A stretch of DNA of 64,000 nt from contig JAIYBB010000012.1 of NCBI GenBank assembly GCA_027488735.1, positions 62,001 to 126,000 on the forward strand, written 5' to 3'. This DNA comes from Comamonadaceae bacterium (GTDB lineage: Bacteria; Pseudomonadota; Gammaproteobacteria; Burkholderiales; Burkholderiaceae_C). Every line of letters begins with the position of its first letter. The stretch's first letter is position 1. A model generated the notes under the pieces. That model made no database searches, was not told the origin of the DNA, and saw only the letters and a list, made by a program, of their open reading frames with translations. The position numbers and the translations under genes are program-made. Shown piece by piece: positions 1 to 11,000 of this stretch.

Positions 1-143
1 GTGAGCTTGCCGTCAGCAATGGTTTTGTTGACGTCTTTGGGGTCAATGCCAATGGCTTTGCTTACAGCATCCACGGCCAGACCGGCCAGTGGGCCCCCTA
101 GAGCACTGGCGATAGTTGGTGCAATTGAGCGCAGCCAATCCAT
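1..143 (-). CDS. Partial phage holin-like protein (N-terminal 47 residues)
   Basis: The minus-strand frame opens with ATG at 143 and runs off the left edge, so only the N-terminus (MDWLRSIAPTIASALGGPLA and following) is seen. The Gly/Ala-rich segment with 'GGPLAGLAVDAVSKAIG' recalls the start of phage/GTA '3TM' holin-family proteins, which sit after the tail genes and act in lysis. A GGGGTCCTT stretch ahead of ATG may serve as ribosome-binding site. A conserved GGTACGCAT element lies 55 nt upstream. Family assignment is from N-terminal pattern only; an internal virion or other lysis-region protein is possible. Confidence 0.55.
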   Translation of the reverse strand, partial: MDWLRSIAPTIASALGGPLAGLAVDAVSKAIGIDPKDVNKTIADGKL

Positions 144-197
144 AAGGACCCCACTTAGAATGATCAGAGTGGTAGCTTAAATTTGTAAGCTGGGGTT

Positions 198-206
198 ATG
201 CGTACC
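198..206 (-). promoter_or_regulatory. Late-strand element GGTACGCAT, copy 1
   Basis: Minus strand reads AAGGTACGCATAA. It is 55 nt upstream of the ATG at 143, in the gap after the lipoprotein gene. It is one of seven same-strand copies in the prophage; function (late promoter or activator site) is inferred from position and conservation. Confidence 0.6.
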
Positions 207-252
207 TTAAGTCAAACGCACAATATAAAGCTCTAAGTTATTAAGGAATTTT

Positions 253-1149
253 TCAATAACAATTTGTGTTCAAAGTTGTCCCATACTTTGTAGTAGTGCA
301 ATTTGACTGTAATCGAATAGTTTGGGGTTGTCGAGCGTTTACAGCATTCATATAAGCAGACCAAGCAACCAAACTATTTTGCACCTGTTGTTGGGCTATT
401 TCAGTTTGTTTTAATTGAATGTCTCTATCTGCCAATAATATTGCTTGCCTGTAGTCTCGCTCTGCGGACAGAATATTTTTAGTAATTTCATATCGTCTTT
501 GTGCAAACTCACCGTATGTCATTTTTTGCTGATACAAAGCAACGATTAGTTCTGAAATACTTGCTGTCAATTTCGATTGAAAAGACTTGATTTGCTCTGT
601 ATATGTCTTTTGTAATGCAGTTCCAAAATTAGGCTCATTGCTCTTTAACCGGTTGAACTTGGCAATACATTCTTCGCGAAGTTTTGCCCATTTACCAATA
701 GCTTCAACTTCCATCGCACTTGGAAAATTATCATTGGTAGCTAAATCAAATGGTACCGCTTCTTCATTCGCTAATTTGAAAAGCTGAACTTTGGAGCGAA
801 TAATATCTAAGTCTTTAATTTGTAAATTCTTTTCACACTCAACCTGAACATCTTTGTAGGCTTCAGCACTTTGGCCGCAAGCGAAAGTAATTGTTGATTT
901 TTGAGGTGACCAGCCAACAACACCATCTCTTTTTTCATCGATAAAGTAATAGGACTGTCCATTTTTTGAACAAAACTCATTTGCTTTCGCTATTGCATCA
1001 GTTTGTGCTCTAGTCCAACTTCCATTTAGGGATCCATACTGTGCAGTAGATGAATAGGTGTCATTAGGGTTTTTTATTATTTCTCCTGTACCACACGCAG
1101 ACAGCATCAAAACAAAAGAAGCGTAGATAAGATATGTAGTTTTTTTCAT
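253..1149 (-). CDS. Phage-borne lipoprotein with coiled-coil C-terminus
   Basis: The 298-aa product begins with a type II signal peptide (lipobox LSAC, Cys19), so it is probably a lipid-anchored envelope protein. Residues about 25-95 hold a small Cys-containing domain (DTY, then A-K-A-N-E-F-C, then I-T-F-A-C) that matches the pattern of the lipoprotein at 21272-21553. Residues about 175-275 are helical and charged, likely coiled coil. AAAGGA precedes the ATG. The gene is AT-rich relative to the virion genes and lies between lysis-region genes, so it is probably a lysogenic-conversion (moron) gene. Its function is unknown; surface modification or superinfection exclusion would be guesses. Confidence 0.7.
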   Translation of the reverse strand: MKKTTYLIYASFVLMLSACGTGEIIKNPNDTYSSTAQYGSLNGSWTRAQTDAIAKANEFCSKNGQSYYFIDEKRDGVVGWSPQKSTITFACGQSAEAYKDVQVECEKNLQIKDLDIIRSKVQLFKLANEEAVPFDLATNDNFPSAMEVEAIGKWAKLREECIAKFNRLKSNEPNFGTALQKTYTEQIKSFQSKLTASISELIVALYQQKMTYGEFAQRRYEITKNILSAERDYRQAILLADRDIQLKQTEIAQQQVQNSLVAWSAYMNAVNARQPQTIRLQSNCTTTKYGTTLNTNCY

Positions 1150-1223
1150 ATGCTTTCCTTTTGATTTCTTATTTATTTATTTCAGAGACTATCGGTATTG
1201 TAAGTGACGACTAAATATTTTCC

Positions 1224-1520
1224 TTAATTTCCCTCGCGATGCTTTTGCTCAACTTCACGCCTGAGCCTCTCTAACTTCTCAAGCTGAGCTTTTACTTCGT
1301 ACTTGGCCTCAAGTACATCCAAATAAAGAATACCAAGCAACGGCAGGAGTAATGCAAAAACAATAACCATAGAAATGAGGGCTATCAGAAACCCCACTTC
1401 GCTATTCTCATCTGGCGAATTGCGAGGAACAGCAGGTGGAGGTATGTAGTAACTATCAGGACTGCTCCGATTATTAGCGCCCTGTCTTGCAGCCGGTTTA
1501 GCAGTCTTCGCCGTTGCCAT
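1224..1520 (-). CDS. Small single-pass phage membrane protein (lysis region)
   Basis: The 98-aa product has a Pro/Ala-rich N-terminus (1-40), one strong membrane segment (about 43-68) and a short charged coiled-coil tail. GGGTGG precedes ATG at 1520. The first 136 bp overlap, in another frame, the end of the gene starting near 1924. Overlapping small membrane proteins after the tail genes are reminiscent of spanin or holin pairs, but no lipobox is present and the lysis role is inference from location. Confidence 0.6.
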   Translation of the reverse strand: MATAKTAKPAARQGANNRSSPDSYYIPPPAVPRNSPDENSEVGFLIALISMVIVFALLLPLLGILYLDVLEAKYEVKAQLEKLERLRREVEQKHREGN

Positions 1521-1924
1521 AAGGCCACCCTTTCCTTAGCCTCTTGAGCCAGTCTCTCCTGTTCTTGCTCGGCTTGAAGTCTTTCAAACTCTTCTTGAAA
1601 CCGCGACCAGACCGCACCAAGCGCGGGATCAACTCCATAGATCAACAACTCTCTCAACTCAGTGGCTTGACGCTCCAACTCCATCTCTTGGAAGATGTTG
1701 TCGAGGGCTTGCGCTTTTAGTGACTTGCCTTTTGGTGGGTTTTTTCTTTGCTCAACCGCTGCGGCTTTGACCTGCTCATGAGCATCAAAGAATTTGCCGA
1801 TGTGACCGGAGATTTCCATTGTGATGGAGGTGACATCGTTGGCAACTGCCTTAGCCTCTTGGTACAGCGACACGCCTTGCTTGATAGCCGCGATCGCTGC
1901 GAGTGCCAGTGTGAAAGGATCAAT
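1385..1924 (-). CDS. Conserved podovirus membrane-associated protein; probable ATT start
   Basis: This is a helical, charged protein with one hydrophobic segment near its C-terminus (ALIIGAVLIVTTYLHLLFLA). The ELRELLIYG segment recalls a recurrent protein of short-tailed phages found between the fibre and lysis genes. The first ordinary start is GTG at 1873, but the same frame continues upstream for 17 codons with coding-like sequence (IDPFTLALAAIAAIKQG) to an ATT at 1924 preceded by AGGAG at 6-nt spacing, and a stop lies three codons further up. I therefore place the start at the non-canonical ATT; the shorter 162-aa form is the alternative. Its role in the phage is unknown. Confidence 0.6.
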   Translation of the reverse strand: MDPFTLALAAIAAIKQGVSLYQEAKAVANDVTSITMEISGHIGKFFDAHEQVKAAAVEQRKNPPKGKSLKAQALDNIFQEMELERQATELRELLIYGVDPALGAVWSRFQEEFERLQAEQEQERLAQEAKERVALWQRRRLLNRLQDRALIIGAVLIVTTYLHLLFLAIRQMRIAKWGF

Positions 1925-1933
1925 TTCACACTC

Positions 1934-2209
1934 CTACTTGACTATGTTCACAATTCGAGAATCGTCTTCCAAAGCAATGAATTCATGGCTTTGGTCGGTC
2001 GGAAAATCAATGACTGCTCCTGCGCTGTACTCCGCTTGCCACTCGTTGCCGTGTGCCTTGATTTTGCCCCGGGCCACAATGGTGATGTGGGCGTTTCCAC
2101 CAGTATGTGTGTGCATGGGCAAGGTGTCCCCAGCCTTCTGAAAGGTGTAAACCACACCTGAGAGTTTTCCGACATTAAGGGGAATATCAAGCAAGGACAT
2201 TTGGTGCAT
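1934..2209 (-). CDS. Cupin-domain phage protein
   Basis: This is a single-domain cupin of about 91 aa. The segment HTHTGGNAHITIVARGKIKA shows the metal-binding HxH and Gly turn of cupin motif 1, and FPTDQSHEF resembles motif 2. The start at 2209 (MHQMSLLDIPL) is preferred to upstream possibilities because the longer N-terminus is Arg-rich and lies entirely within the preceding gene; ATG at 2200 is also possible. It overlaps the end of the gene at 2187 by 23 bp and so is likely translationally coupled. Cupins after tail-fibre genes are seen in phages, but the substrate is not predictable. Confidence 0.65.
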   Translation of the reverse strand: MHQMSLLDIPLNVGKLSGVVYTFQKAGDTLPMHTHTGGNAHITIVARGKIKAHGNEWQAEYSAGAVIDFPTDQSHEFIALEDDSRIVNIVK

Positions 2210-2441
2210 TTCCAATTGGCGCTGAGGGTCGAGGCGCAGGTACAGGCACTTCCTTAATAGTCGCATCATCCAAGTCAAAGTACCAAAAGTCAGCCACTAC
2301 TTCATCAGAACAATCAAGCCAATACAAAGGGTCAGCTACGGGAAAAATGCTTTCTGTGTTTTCTACTTGTGCAACACGGTATCCCGTTTTTTGGTTAATT
2401 AAATTGAGGGGTTCATTTGGACATATCAATGCTTTTTTCAT
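2187..2441 (-). CDS. Small phage protein downstream of tail fibre
   Basis: The 84-aa product (MKKALICPNEPLNLINQKTG) is acidic with a Pro-rich C-terminus. It starts one base after the fibre stop codon, so it is translationally linked to the fibre gene; this position is typical of fibre assembly chaperones or hypothetical virion accessories. I do not recognise a family. The alternative upstream ATG at 2456 lies inside the fibre gene and is less likely. Confidence 0.55.
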   Translation of the reverse strand: MKKALICPNEPLNLINQKTGYRVAQVENTESIFPVADPLYWLDCSDEVVADFWYFDLDDATIKEVPVPAPRPSAPIGNAPNVLA

Positions 2442-2442
2442 G

Positions 2443-5028
2443 TCAATACTCCACAATCACAACACCTGAAGCGCCTGTGCCACCAGCAAAACCAGTCGGT
2501 GTATCGCTATTTTGATATGCCCCGCCTCCGCCACCGCCATATGGGCCACCAGCACTACCTGCTCCCGCTGAAGCCCTTCCAGTCCCGCCACCGCCTAAGA
2601 TTGAACTGCCCCCACTTCCACTAGCACTGGGGGCGTTATTGGAGACTGCGGAAGGGTTAGGTGAACCTCCCCGAATATTTAAATCTCCACCTGCACCAAG
2701 GCCACCTGCCCCTGCGGCTACTGGGCCGCTAGTTCCACCAACAGTACTCCCTGTTGCACCCCCTGTTGCAGAAACTGTTGAGATGCTTTGGGTTCCAGAG
2801 GCAACACTGCTTGTACCAGCAGCCCCACCAACAGTAATATTTAGCGTACTTCCAATTGTTAATCCAGATAATATTTTTATCGCTGCGCCCCCGCCAGCAC
2901 CACCCGGAGCAGCACCGGGATAACAATTAGTTGCGCCTACCGCACCGCCAGTTCCACCGCCGCCAACAACAGTGATTTTGATTTTTGTTGCCGGGATTGA
3001 GTAAGAAGCGTTGCTTGATGTCAGTACAACCATATTAGAAAAACCACCACCACTTGCTGTTGCTGCGATAGTGATTGAACCAGCGCCATTGGTTATTGAA
3101 ATTCCAGAACCCTGCGTCAATGTAGTTCGTGAAAAACCAGTTCCGTTACCGATATCCAAGGCACCGTTTGCTGGATTAGTGGTCAATCCTGTTCCACCAC
3201 CCGATATCCCCAAAGTACCAAACGTGGGCGCGGAAGAACCAGCAGAAAGAAGCGCCTGACCGGAAGTTCCAGCGGCTGTGAATGCGTGCGCAGTGCCTGT
3301 ACCGTAGTTAACCCCACCTGATGTGGGCGTAGCAGTTGAGTTAGTACCTCCAGAGGCAATTGGCAAAGTGCCTGTAACGTCAGCGCTTAAAGAAACTGGG
3401 CCAAAAGTGGGGGCACCAGATGCATTGCCATGAAGTACGGTTGTTGCGGTACCTGCTGCGGTAGTGGCAAGTGCTGTAGTGGAGCTTGCATACGGAATGC
3501 CGTATTGAGTAAAGGGGCTGGATTGGCCGGTTCCACCTGCTGTGTTTGGAAGCACTCCTGTAGTTAGTGCCGAAGTTGAAGTGGCATATAGAGCACCACC
3601 TGATGTGAAAGAACTTAAATTTGTACCGCCATTCGCAGTTGACAGGGTCCCAGATAAGGTTACCGCGCCAGTAGAAGCAGTACTTGGTGTTAAACCAGTT
3701 GTTCCCGCGCTGAACGATGTGACACCACTTGCACCACTTCCAACACTTGCCCAAGTCGTACCGTTGTAGCCCTCAAATTGTGTATTTGAGCTGTTGAAGC
3801 GTAAGAACCCAACTTCAGCAACAGCGTCTCTTTGCGCAGTGGTGCCGACAGGGGTTCTTAATGACCCGGTCGTTGAAGTCCTGAATGCTGCTGAAGCGGC
3901 TGAAGCTGCTGCCTCTGAAGCTGAAGTTGCGGCGCTTGTCGCACTGGTAGAAGCAGCACCCGCTTGCGTTGCGGCGGCGCTTGCACTTGTTGATGCGTTA
4001 GTCGCAGAAGTGTTGGCGGCAGATGCTTGAGTTGCTGCGCTAGACGCTGAAGTTGATGCATTTGATGCATGAGTAGCAGCAGTTGTTGCCGAGGTTGAGG
4101 CATTTGATGCCTGAGTTGTTGCAGTAGATGCCCCATTTGAAGCAGTGGTTGCGCTAGTTGCAGCATTTGAAGCGGATGCTGCGGCGTTGGTTGCAGAGTT
4201 TGCAGCAGCAGTTGCAGAATTAGTAGCACTGGTTGCCGAAGCTGAGGCAGCAGTTGCCGCTGTGTTTGCCGAGGTAACTGAGCCTGATGCGGAGGCTGCG
4301 CTTGATGCGGCACTTGTTGCACTCGCAGATGAAGCGGCTGCCTGAGTGCTCGCAGTTGCTGCGTTAGCAGCAGCATTTTGAATTGCGACTATGTTTGTTG
4401 CATTTGTATTGACACTCGAAATATTTGTAGCGACAGTCGTTACATTGGGACTTACACCTGCAACTGTAGATACATTTGAATTATTTCCAGCAACGGTATT
4501 TATATTGGTTGAATTGGCATTTACAGCATTGATATTTGTTTGGTTGGCATTGACGGCTTGAACTGTTGAAAGATTATTTGCAAGGGTGTTGATGTTGTTG
4601 ACTAAACTCGTTGAATCGGTACCAGATGAGATATTGACTTTGGCCGCTCGACCTACCTGTTCATTCAACTGTTGAATCTGTATCGTTGCCCTGTCCAATG
4701 CATCGTTAATCGTTGAAGGATAAAAACCACCCTGATTCGTCAAGTCCAGAGTCTGCGTATAGCCAAGGGAACTTGTGAGCGTAATTAAAAAACCAGCCGC
4801 CGGTGCGGTAACCATATTGACAGTACCGCCGGGGTTACTGTTTTGGTTTGCATTCAACGAAACGGTGTAATTGGTCCCAAGCGTGAGCGTCGTCTCGACC
4901 AAAGACAAATTGGTTTGAACAACTGTCACCTCAGCGGTGCTGAACACTTTAAAACTAAACGGAAACGCTGTCGTCGACCCGTTACCCGTGTAAGGCCCAG
5001 CAATACGTGTAGAGCTATTTATGGTCAT
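2443..5028 (-). CDS. Tail fibre protein, T7-type N-terminus, Gly-rich tip
   Basis: The 861-aa receptor-binding fibre begins with a T7 gp17-like virion-attachment domain (about 1-130: YTGNGSTTAFPFSFKVF, then ALDRATIQIQQLNEQVGRA). A low-complexity rod follows: Asn-rich heptad-like repeats (about 145-215) and a long Ala/Ser/Thr repeat block (about 215-385). A second repeat region rich in 'GGT' units and a Gly-rich C-terminal domain (about 690-861, GGGGTGGAVG and similar) form the probable tip. Internal repeats make it prone to length change. The start ATG at 5028 lies 45 nt downstream of a GGTACGCAT element. Long open frames on the opposite strand are by-products of the Ala-rich repeats. Confidence 0.9.
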   Translation of the reverse strand: MTINSSTRIAGPYTGNGSTTAFPFSFKVFSTAEVTVVQTNLSLVETTLTLGTNYTVSLNANQNSNPGGTVNMVTAPAAGFLITLTSSLGYTQTLDLTNQGGFYPSTINDALDRATIQIQQLNEQVGRAAKVNISSGTDSTSLVNNINTLANNLSTVQAVNANQTNINAVNANSTNINTVAGNNSNVSTVAGVSPNVTTVATNISSVNTNATNIVAIQNAAANAATASTQAAASSASATSAASSAASASGSVTSANTAATAASASATSATNSATAAANSATNAAASASNAATSATTASNGASTATTQASNASTSATTAATHASNASTSASSAATQASAANTSATNASTSASAAATQAGAASTSATSAATSASEAAASAASAAFRTSTTGSLRTPVGTTAQRDAVAEVGFLRFNSSNTQFEGYNGTTWASVGSGASGVTSFSAGTTGLTPSTASTGAVTLSGTLSTANGGTNLSSFTSGGALYATSTSALTTGVLPNTAGGTGQSSPFTQYGIPYASSTTALATTAAGTATTVLHGNASGAPTFGPVSLSADVTGTLPIASGGTNSTATPTSGGVNYGTGTAHAFTAAGTSGQALLSAGSSAPTFGTLGISGGGTGLTTNPANGALDIGNGTGFSRTTLTQGSGISITNGAGSITIAATASGGGFSNMVVLTSSNASYSIPATKIKITVVGGGGTGGAVGATNCYPGAAPGGAGGGAAIKILSGLTIGSTLNITVGGAAGTSSVASGTQSISTVSATGGATGSTVGGTSGPVAAGAGGLGAGGDLNIRGGSPNPSAVSNNAPSASGSGGSSILGGGGTGRASAGAGSAGGPYGGGGGGAYQNSDTPTGFAGGTGASGVVIVEY

Positions 5029-5072
5029 GGGTTACTCCTGCATGCTGTAGTTTTGAGCAAAGTCCCCCTCAT

Positions 5073-5081
5073 ATGCGTACC
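5073..5081 (-). promoter_or_regulatory. Late-strand element GGTACGCAT, copy 2
   Basis: Minus strand reads GAGGGTACGCATAT. It sits in the 54-bp gap between the stop of the 2,524-aa gene and the fibre ATG, 45 nt upstream of the fibre start, giving the fibre a possible transcription start of its own. Confidence 0.6.
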
Positions 5082-5082
5082 C

Positions 5083-8000
5083 TCAGCGCGGCTCTTCATA
5101 ACCAAACACGATGGCTGCTGGGTTTTCTGTTTCACCCTCAATCAAGGCTTGTGTACCTGTAATAGACCGGTTGATTTGGGCGCTTGGTAGCCGAAGCAGT
5201 TCACCTGTGACGTTGATGACGGCTTTCCTGAGTCCATCGTCCAGTTCAAGCTGTCCAACCTGCTTGGCAAGCACAAGCGTGTCACCAAGCAGCCGTGTAC
5301 CAGCAGGTCCTCGGTACTCGCCGCTAGGTTTGCCTTGAAAGGCATCCACGATTCCTGATATTTCACGCAGCCCAAAGAACATGCCCATCAAATATGAAAC
5401 CTCCTCTTTGAGCAATTTCAGTGCAATCTTCTTGGGGTCATCCCACTCATCTGAGTCACCGGGGGTGAATGCTGATTTCATAAGAGAGATCAGCACCACC
5501 GGCACAACGTAGATCAATAAATAGTCAGCGGCCAGCTTGACCTTTGAGTCCCTAGTCTTCGTTTGCGACACACCCATATTCAGGGAAGTGTTCATAAATG
5601 AGTAAAAGACCGTGAAGAGCTTCATCGCAGGACCACCCCTCTCAATAGCTGAGAGGTCTTTGGTCGTTCCACTTCCCTGTGCATCAATCACCGCTTGATC
5701 AGCCAAAGCCACTGAGCGTTCTTGGTCATTGCCACCTGCAATGGCTTTTTCGTAAGCGCCCCACCATGTGGGCATATCCACAAGTTGCTGCGCACGAAGC
5801 ATCAAGGCATACATAGCACCATCGATGTTTCGTCGAGTCTCAGACTGGCCCTTGACTCGGTTTCGCAATTCAGCCAACTCACGCATCTGCGTCAAGCTGC
5901 GCGTACGCATGAATTCACTCATCTCTGAGATTGCGCTATTGAGGCCAACCGGGTCGGAGATGAATTTGGCAACGCCCTTACCCACCCATTTATTGCCAAT
6001 ACGAACCATCGACTGGGTGATACCAAAGGGTTGAAGGAGTGCAGACATCACATTGATACCTAGCCCACTGACGGACACACCCTGACGAATCCAAGCCAGA
6101 GACTTTTCACCAGCGTTTTGAGCCCCTCGATCGCCTTCTGCGACATCCTTGATCCACGACTTAAATTGTTGGTGCACTTCAGCGCCGTAGGCTTCGCGCA
6201 TGGCTTCAGAAATCTTGGGGTTCTTGACGATTCGGTTTGCGTCAATCAACCACTCATGCCACGACAAATCGTGAATGACCTCATTGATGCCGTTGTAAAT
6301 GCCATCAAGCGAATACATCAAGGGTCTGCCGTTGACTTCAGTAACGCGCTCCTTGGTAAAGCTGCGCCGCGTAGTGGCACTGGTGTACGCGCCTTGCAAC
6401 ATGCGCTTGGCGTCCTCCGCTTCCGAATGCGACTCAGCACGCTCAGAGGCTCGGGGGTCGTATTTCACGGGGTAATACCCACCACGCAATGACAACACAT
6501 CGCCGTCCTTTGATTGCACCTGAAGTGCTCTGGCATCAATCCACGTTGGCTCTTTGCCGTAAACCCTGCGCTCCTTCTCACCGATCTGCGGCCTGTATGA
6601 CTCAAAGTAGTCCCACACGCCTTGCACAAAGTTCCAGTCCGCAGTGCTAAGTGTGTCCAGCACAGGCTTGAGTTGCGACATCGTCCAACCCTCACCGCCC
6701 ATCAGCCGCTGTGCGTTGGATTCATTGCCAATATTCAATGCAATTGCCAGAATGGCTTCCTTGTTGAGCGTTCGCTTGATGCCTTCAAAGTAAATGCCTT
6801 TACTCATCCTCCCCTGCTCCAGCACAGGTGCCACAAGAGCGGAGAGTTCGCGGGTTGCGCGTTCGCGCATAGCAACCTCTTTATTACCTGCATCGTTGGC
6901 GGACCGGATCAGGTACTCCCAAACAGGGCCACCGTCTTTGCCACCATCCATGATGCGTGCCCAAGTTGCCGCTTTGATGTGAGAGGCGAAGAAGTTTTTA
7001 AGTCCAAGCAATTTCTCACCAAGCACTGTGTTGGGTGTTCGGTTATCTGCCTTCCTGCCCTTGGAGTTCTTCAAGATCGAGTAAGCCATCTCATCTCTGA
7101 TCTGGTCAAACTGCCTTTGGTCATGTGCGGTCAAGAGTTTTTGCTTTACGCGACCCAAATGCTCGATCTGTTGGATGGTGTCTCGCAGACCCCTCAACTC
7201 TTCCAGAGTCATGTCTTTGTATGACTTGCGTAATGCCTCGGCTTCAATCGCAGGTGGGATATCGGGTTTGTAGCCAGCCTCTTCCTGTGCTCTGAGCCAA
7301 TTCGCCAATGAGGTGCGTTTGTCTATTTCTTTGAGGCTGGTTGCCGCAACCAGATCAAATCGCTCCAATATCTGAGCGATCTGGTCGTAGTAGTCAGCGT
7401 CTAGGCCCGGGCTCTTCTTGTCAAACTTTCGCAAATAGGTGAGAGTGCGGCGAACCTCATCTTGCGCGTCATAGGCTGCGCGGGTTGCGTAGTTGTTGAT
7501 GATCTGATTACGCTTTTGCTCGGCTGCGCCTTGCAAATCATTTTTGGCAAATGCACGCTCGGTGGCCTTGGCTGCTTTTACCTCGGCTGCGGCGTACTGG
7601 GTGGGACGGATGTCACGCACCTTTAGCTTTGCGACCAAACGCTGTGCAAAGTCCCTTGCCACTTTGGGCAGTACGTTGTAGCTCAGCCGTGTACCTTGGC
7701 TATTGGTACGACCGCTCTCAACGCGCACATCCATTGCCATCTCAAGTGCACGGGCCTCGGCTTGGAGCATCTTGGCTCGAAGCTCGTTATGAATGGCTGC
7801 GTCTGCTGCACGCTCGATTGCGTTTTGATCGGCCAGTTCCCCATACTCTTCCAGCATGCGCTGATCCGTCTTGGCACCAATGACTTCTTCTGGACTTGAG
7901 GTGTCGAGCAGTGTTTTGACCATTTGGTCAGCGGACTCAAAACCTGCCAGTTCGGCAACCACTTCTGGGTGCAAGCCGTTTTTGTCACTGGTCATGTGCA

Positions 8001-11000
8001 GCCGGGTGAGCTTTTGCCAGTTCACGCCCGGTTGATCTGCGTACATTTCTTTGAGCACCTCAGTCCTCAACTTTCCCCTATAAGCAGACAAATCTTCTGG
8101 GGACAGTTGAGTCACTCCGGCAATAGCCTCGTCTCCGGCTCTGGCTGTTAAAAACTGCCAGAGTTGGTAGATGGGTTGGCTCATCACATCTCTTGTAACT
8201 TCTCGACGAACCTCATCTCTTAGGTCATCGTGCTGGCCCTGTAGCTTTTTGAGCATGCGGGTTTTGGCATTTGAGAACCACTGCATGTCCCGAAGGCTCT
8301 TGGCTTGGAGTTGGTCAATGGCCGAAGCTGTCGCGTCGTTTGCCAAGTCGTGATACGCACGCCAGTCCTCTATGAAACCGGAGCCGTTTTGGGGATTAAA
8401 TAGCGGCCCCATGTTTCTGGCTGCCTCAGCCATTTCGATTTCTTGGTTAGTTGCCACCATCCGGTCCATGACCGCGCGAACATCATCAGTGAGTTGAACG
8501 TTAAGCGCCTTGAGGTCGCGGTAAACATTGATGAGCCATGAGCGGAACTTTTGAAACAGTGACTGCAACTCCAAGGTTGGAGCGTTGCCCTCGAACGCAT
8601 AGGCTTCAAATCCACGGGCAAACTTTTCGTGATAGTTGCGTTGCTCATCCAAGGACATCTGCGCCCACTTGTCAAGTGCGCTGACATCCGTGTCTGCTTT
8701 GATGCCAAACCAATCGAGCAGCTTGCCCATGTCTTCGACAATGCTGCGCTCACCGGCGCTTAACCCTTCACCTGCGCTAATACGTGTCTGAATACGCATA
8801 GCCAAGTCGCCTTGGACTTGGAGGAAGAAGTGCCCGGATTCGTGAAGGAAGGTAGAGAGATCGGCTTTTTCTAATAACGCCAGAACGCTTGGCTGCTGGG
8901 TGATGTCATTGCCGAAAAAGATTTGGCCGCGAGGGCCATCGTTTACTTGGGTTGCTTGTTCAAGGACTTGTACATCAGCGCCCTCTGCTGGTCCTCTTGG
9001 TCCTGATCGAACTCCTCCTGCGCTGACAGTGGCCTGTAGCTCTGCATCAACGGCTCTGATGGCGTCGTTGATTCGTTCGTCGGAGACGCCTTTTGATCGG
9101 ACAAGTTTTTCTGCTGCGTTGGCATAGTCAGGGGCCTCGTTGTCTTCATAACCTTCGGTCGCGTCATCTGCTGTTTTAGCTGCATCGTAAAGTCGCTTCT
9201 CAGGATACCAAAGCAGTGCTTGGTAGTCACTCATTGTAAGCGACGGGTGGTCTTTTTGCAGCATCTGCAAGACCTGAGAAAACACCTTTCGGATGTTTCC
9301 ACGCTCAGGTGGACCACTTGGGGCTTCCTTTTGGCCGTCCAGATATTTGCTCAGAGCGTTGCCGTTTTTGCGTATCTCGTCGCCAAAGGAAATTCGCTCA
9401 ACACCCTTTTTGGGTTCACCTAAAACTTCAGTGAATCTTGCCTGTGCAGCCTCATCGGCAATTCCAATTGCGGCCATTGCATCGCGATTTTCTGGCTTGG
9501 TGCTGGACTTCAAAATTGCCAGAGCCACCCCGTCAATGTCGCCGACGGTGAGCTTTCTCTTAATGATCGCCTCGAACGCTTTTTTGTCTGCGGTGTCAAG
9601 CGACTGGATGAGTGCTTTGAGTTGTGTGCGTTTGACTTTAATTTGCGGTTGATTGATTTCAACCAAGGTTCCAGTCCAGCGGCCCCAAGTTCGCATGAGC
9701 CAGCGATCCATTGTTAACTGCTCAAAGCGGCCATACAGATTCATAAAGAAGCCGTTGCCGATTTTTGGACCCAGTGCCGCAGCGCCGTAAACCTGTGTGG
9801 TCTTATTCTCACCATTGACTTTTTGACCTGTGACCTTTTCCACTGCACCTGCTGTTTGCATGGTGGTCATAAAGGTCTCGATGGCGTCAAAGCCGTCACG
9901 CTCAATCAAGGTGTTGTACAAACCCAAGCTTCGATTGATTGCTCCACGCGCAGTACCAATGCCGATATTGATTGGCATTCTTCTGTCTGCAATATCAGGA
10001 GCACTGTTCTTCCATGCTTGGTATGCGGTTTCAGCCAACTCAAAGTTCTTATCGACTTTGAGTCCGTTACTCGTTACTGCCATTGCCCAAACAAATGCAA
10101 ACTTCGCATTGCGGTCGGTCAAGATTTCCGGATGAACCAATGAAACTAATCGCAGGGCTTTGGTGACTTTCTCGTTGTACCAACCCACAGCATTGGGATT
10201 GGTGCGCAGTGCAGTCAATCCATCAGCGTAAGCCATGCGAACCAAAAACTCTTCGGTTGCGATACTAAAGTCAGAAAGATCAACTTTTGCTGCTTTTGCC
10301 GCATCGAGCACACGGTCTTGAAGTGCAAGTTTGAAATCCCGATTGGTTGGGAATGATTGCGTGGCAGCAAAATCAAAAGCAGCCTCCACATTGGCAATGG
10401 CTTGAATGGAGTCAGGGACTGTGCGACCTTTTTCTTGAATGCCGCGCTGATTTAAAACTTGTCTTGAAACAATACCCTGCCCCACGTCGCGCTCAGTTTC
10501 ATAGCGCACGGGTTCTTGTACGGGGTACAGGTATTTCAACCCGCCGGGTTTGACATCAAAGGTAGAGCCCACTGGGACAAGGTGCTGCTCGCGCATGGCG
10601 TTGAACTGCTCCTCGTTGACGACAAGCGGTTCACCAAGCGTTACTTCACCTATGGCTTTGGCGGTGCCCTCGCCTGTGCGCACGATCGCGATACGCTCAC
10701 CCACATAGGGACGAAGCGAATCACTGTCCCGGCTCTCATAGGTTTTCTTGCCGCTGATGATTTCATCCGCATAGCGCAAACCGGCTTGGGTGTCACTCCT
10801 CACATTGATGCCCATCAAGCGACCGTCTTGGTAGAAGAAGTCGCCCTGATCGAATTGGGCATTCATTTGGTTTTGACCAACCACGTTGAGTTGATACCTA
10901 TTGACCAACTCCTGCGGGGTCAAGCCCAGTTTGGCCGCAGTGACTGAATAGAAGTTTGCTAAGAGACCGGCATACGCTGAATTGACATCAGGCGTGAATC

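Noticed and set aside
3011..4376. Long open frames on both strands across the fibre gene repeats
   Set aside because: They follow from the Ala/Ser/Thr codon bias of the fibre; none has a ribosome-binding site or recognisable protein.
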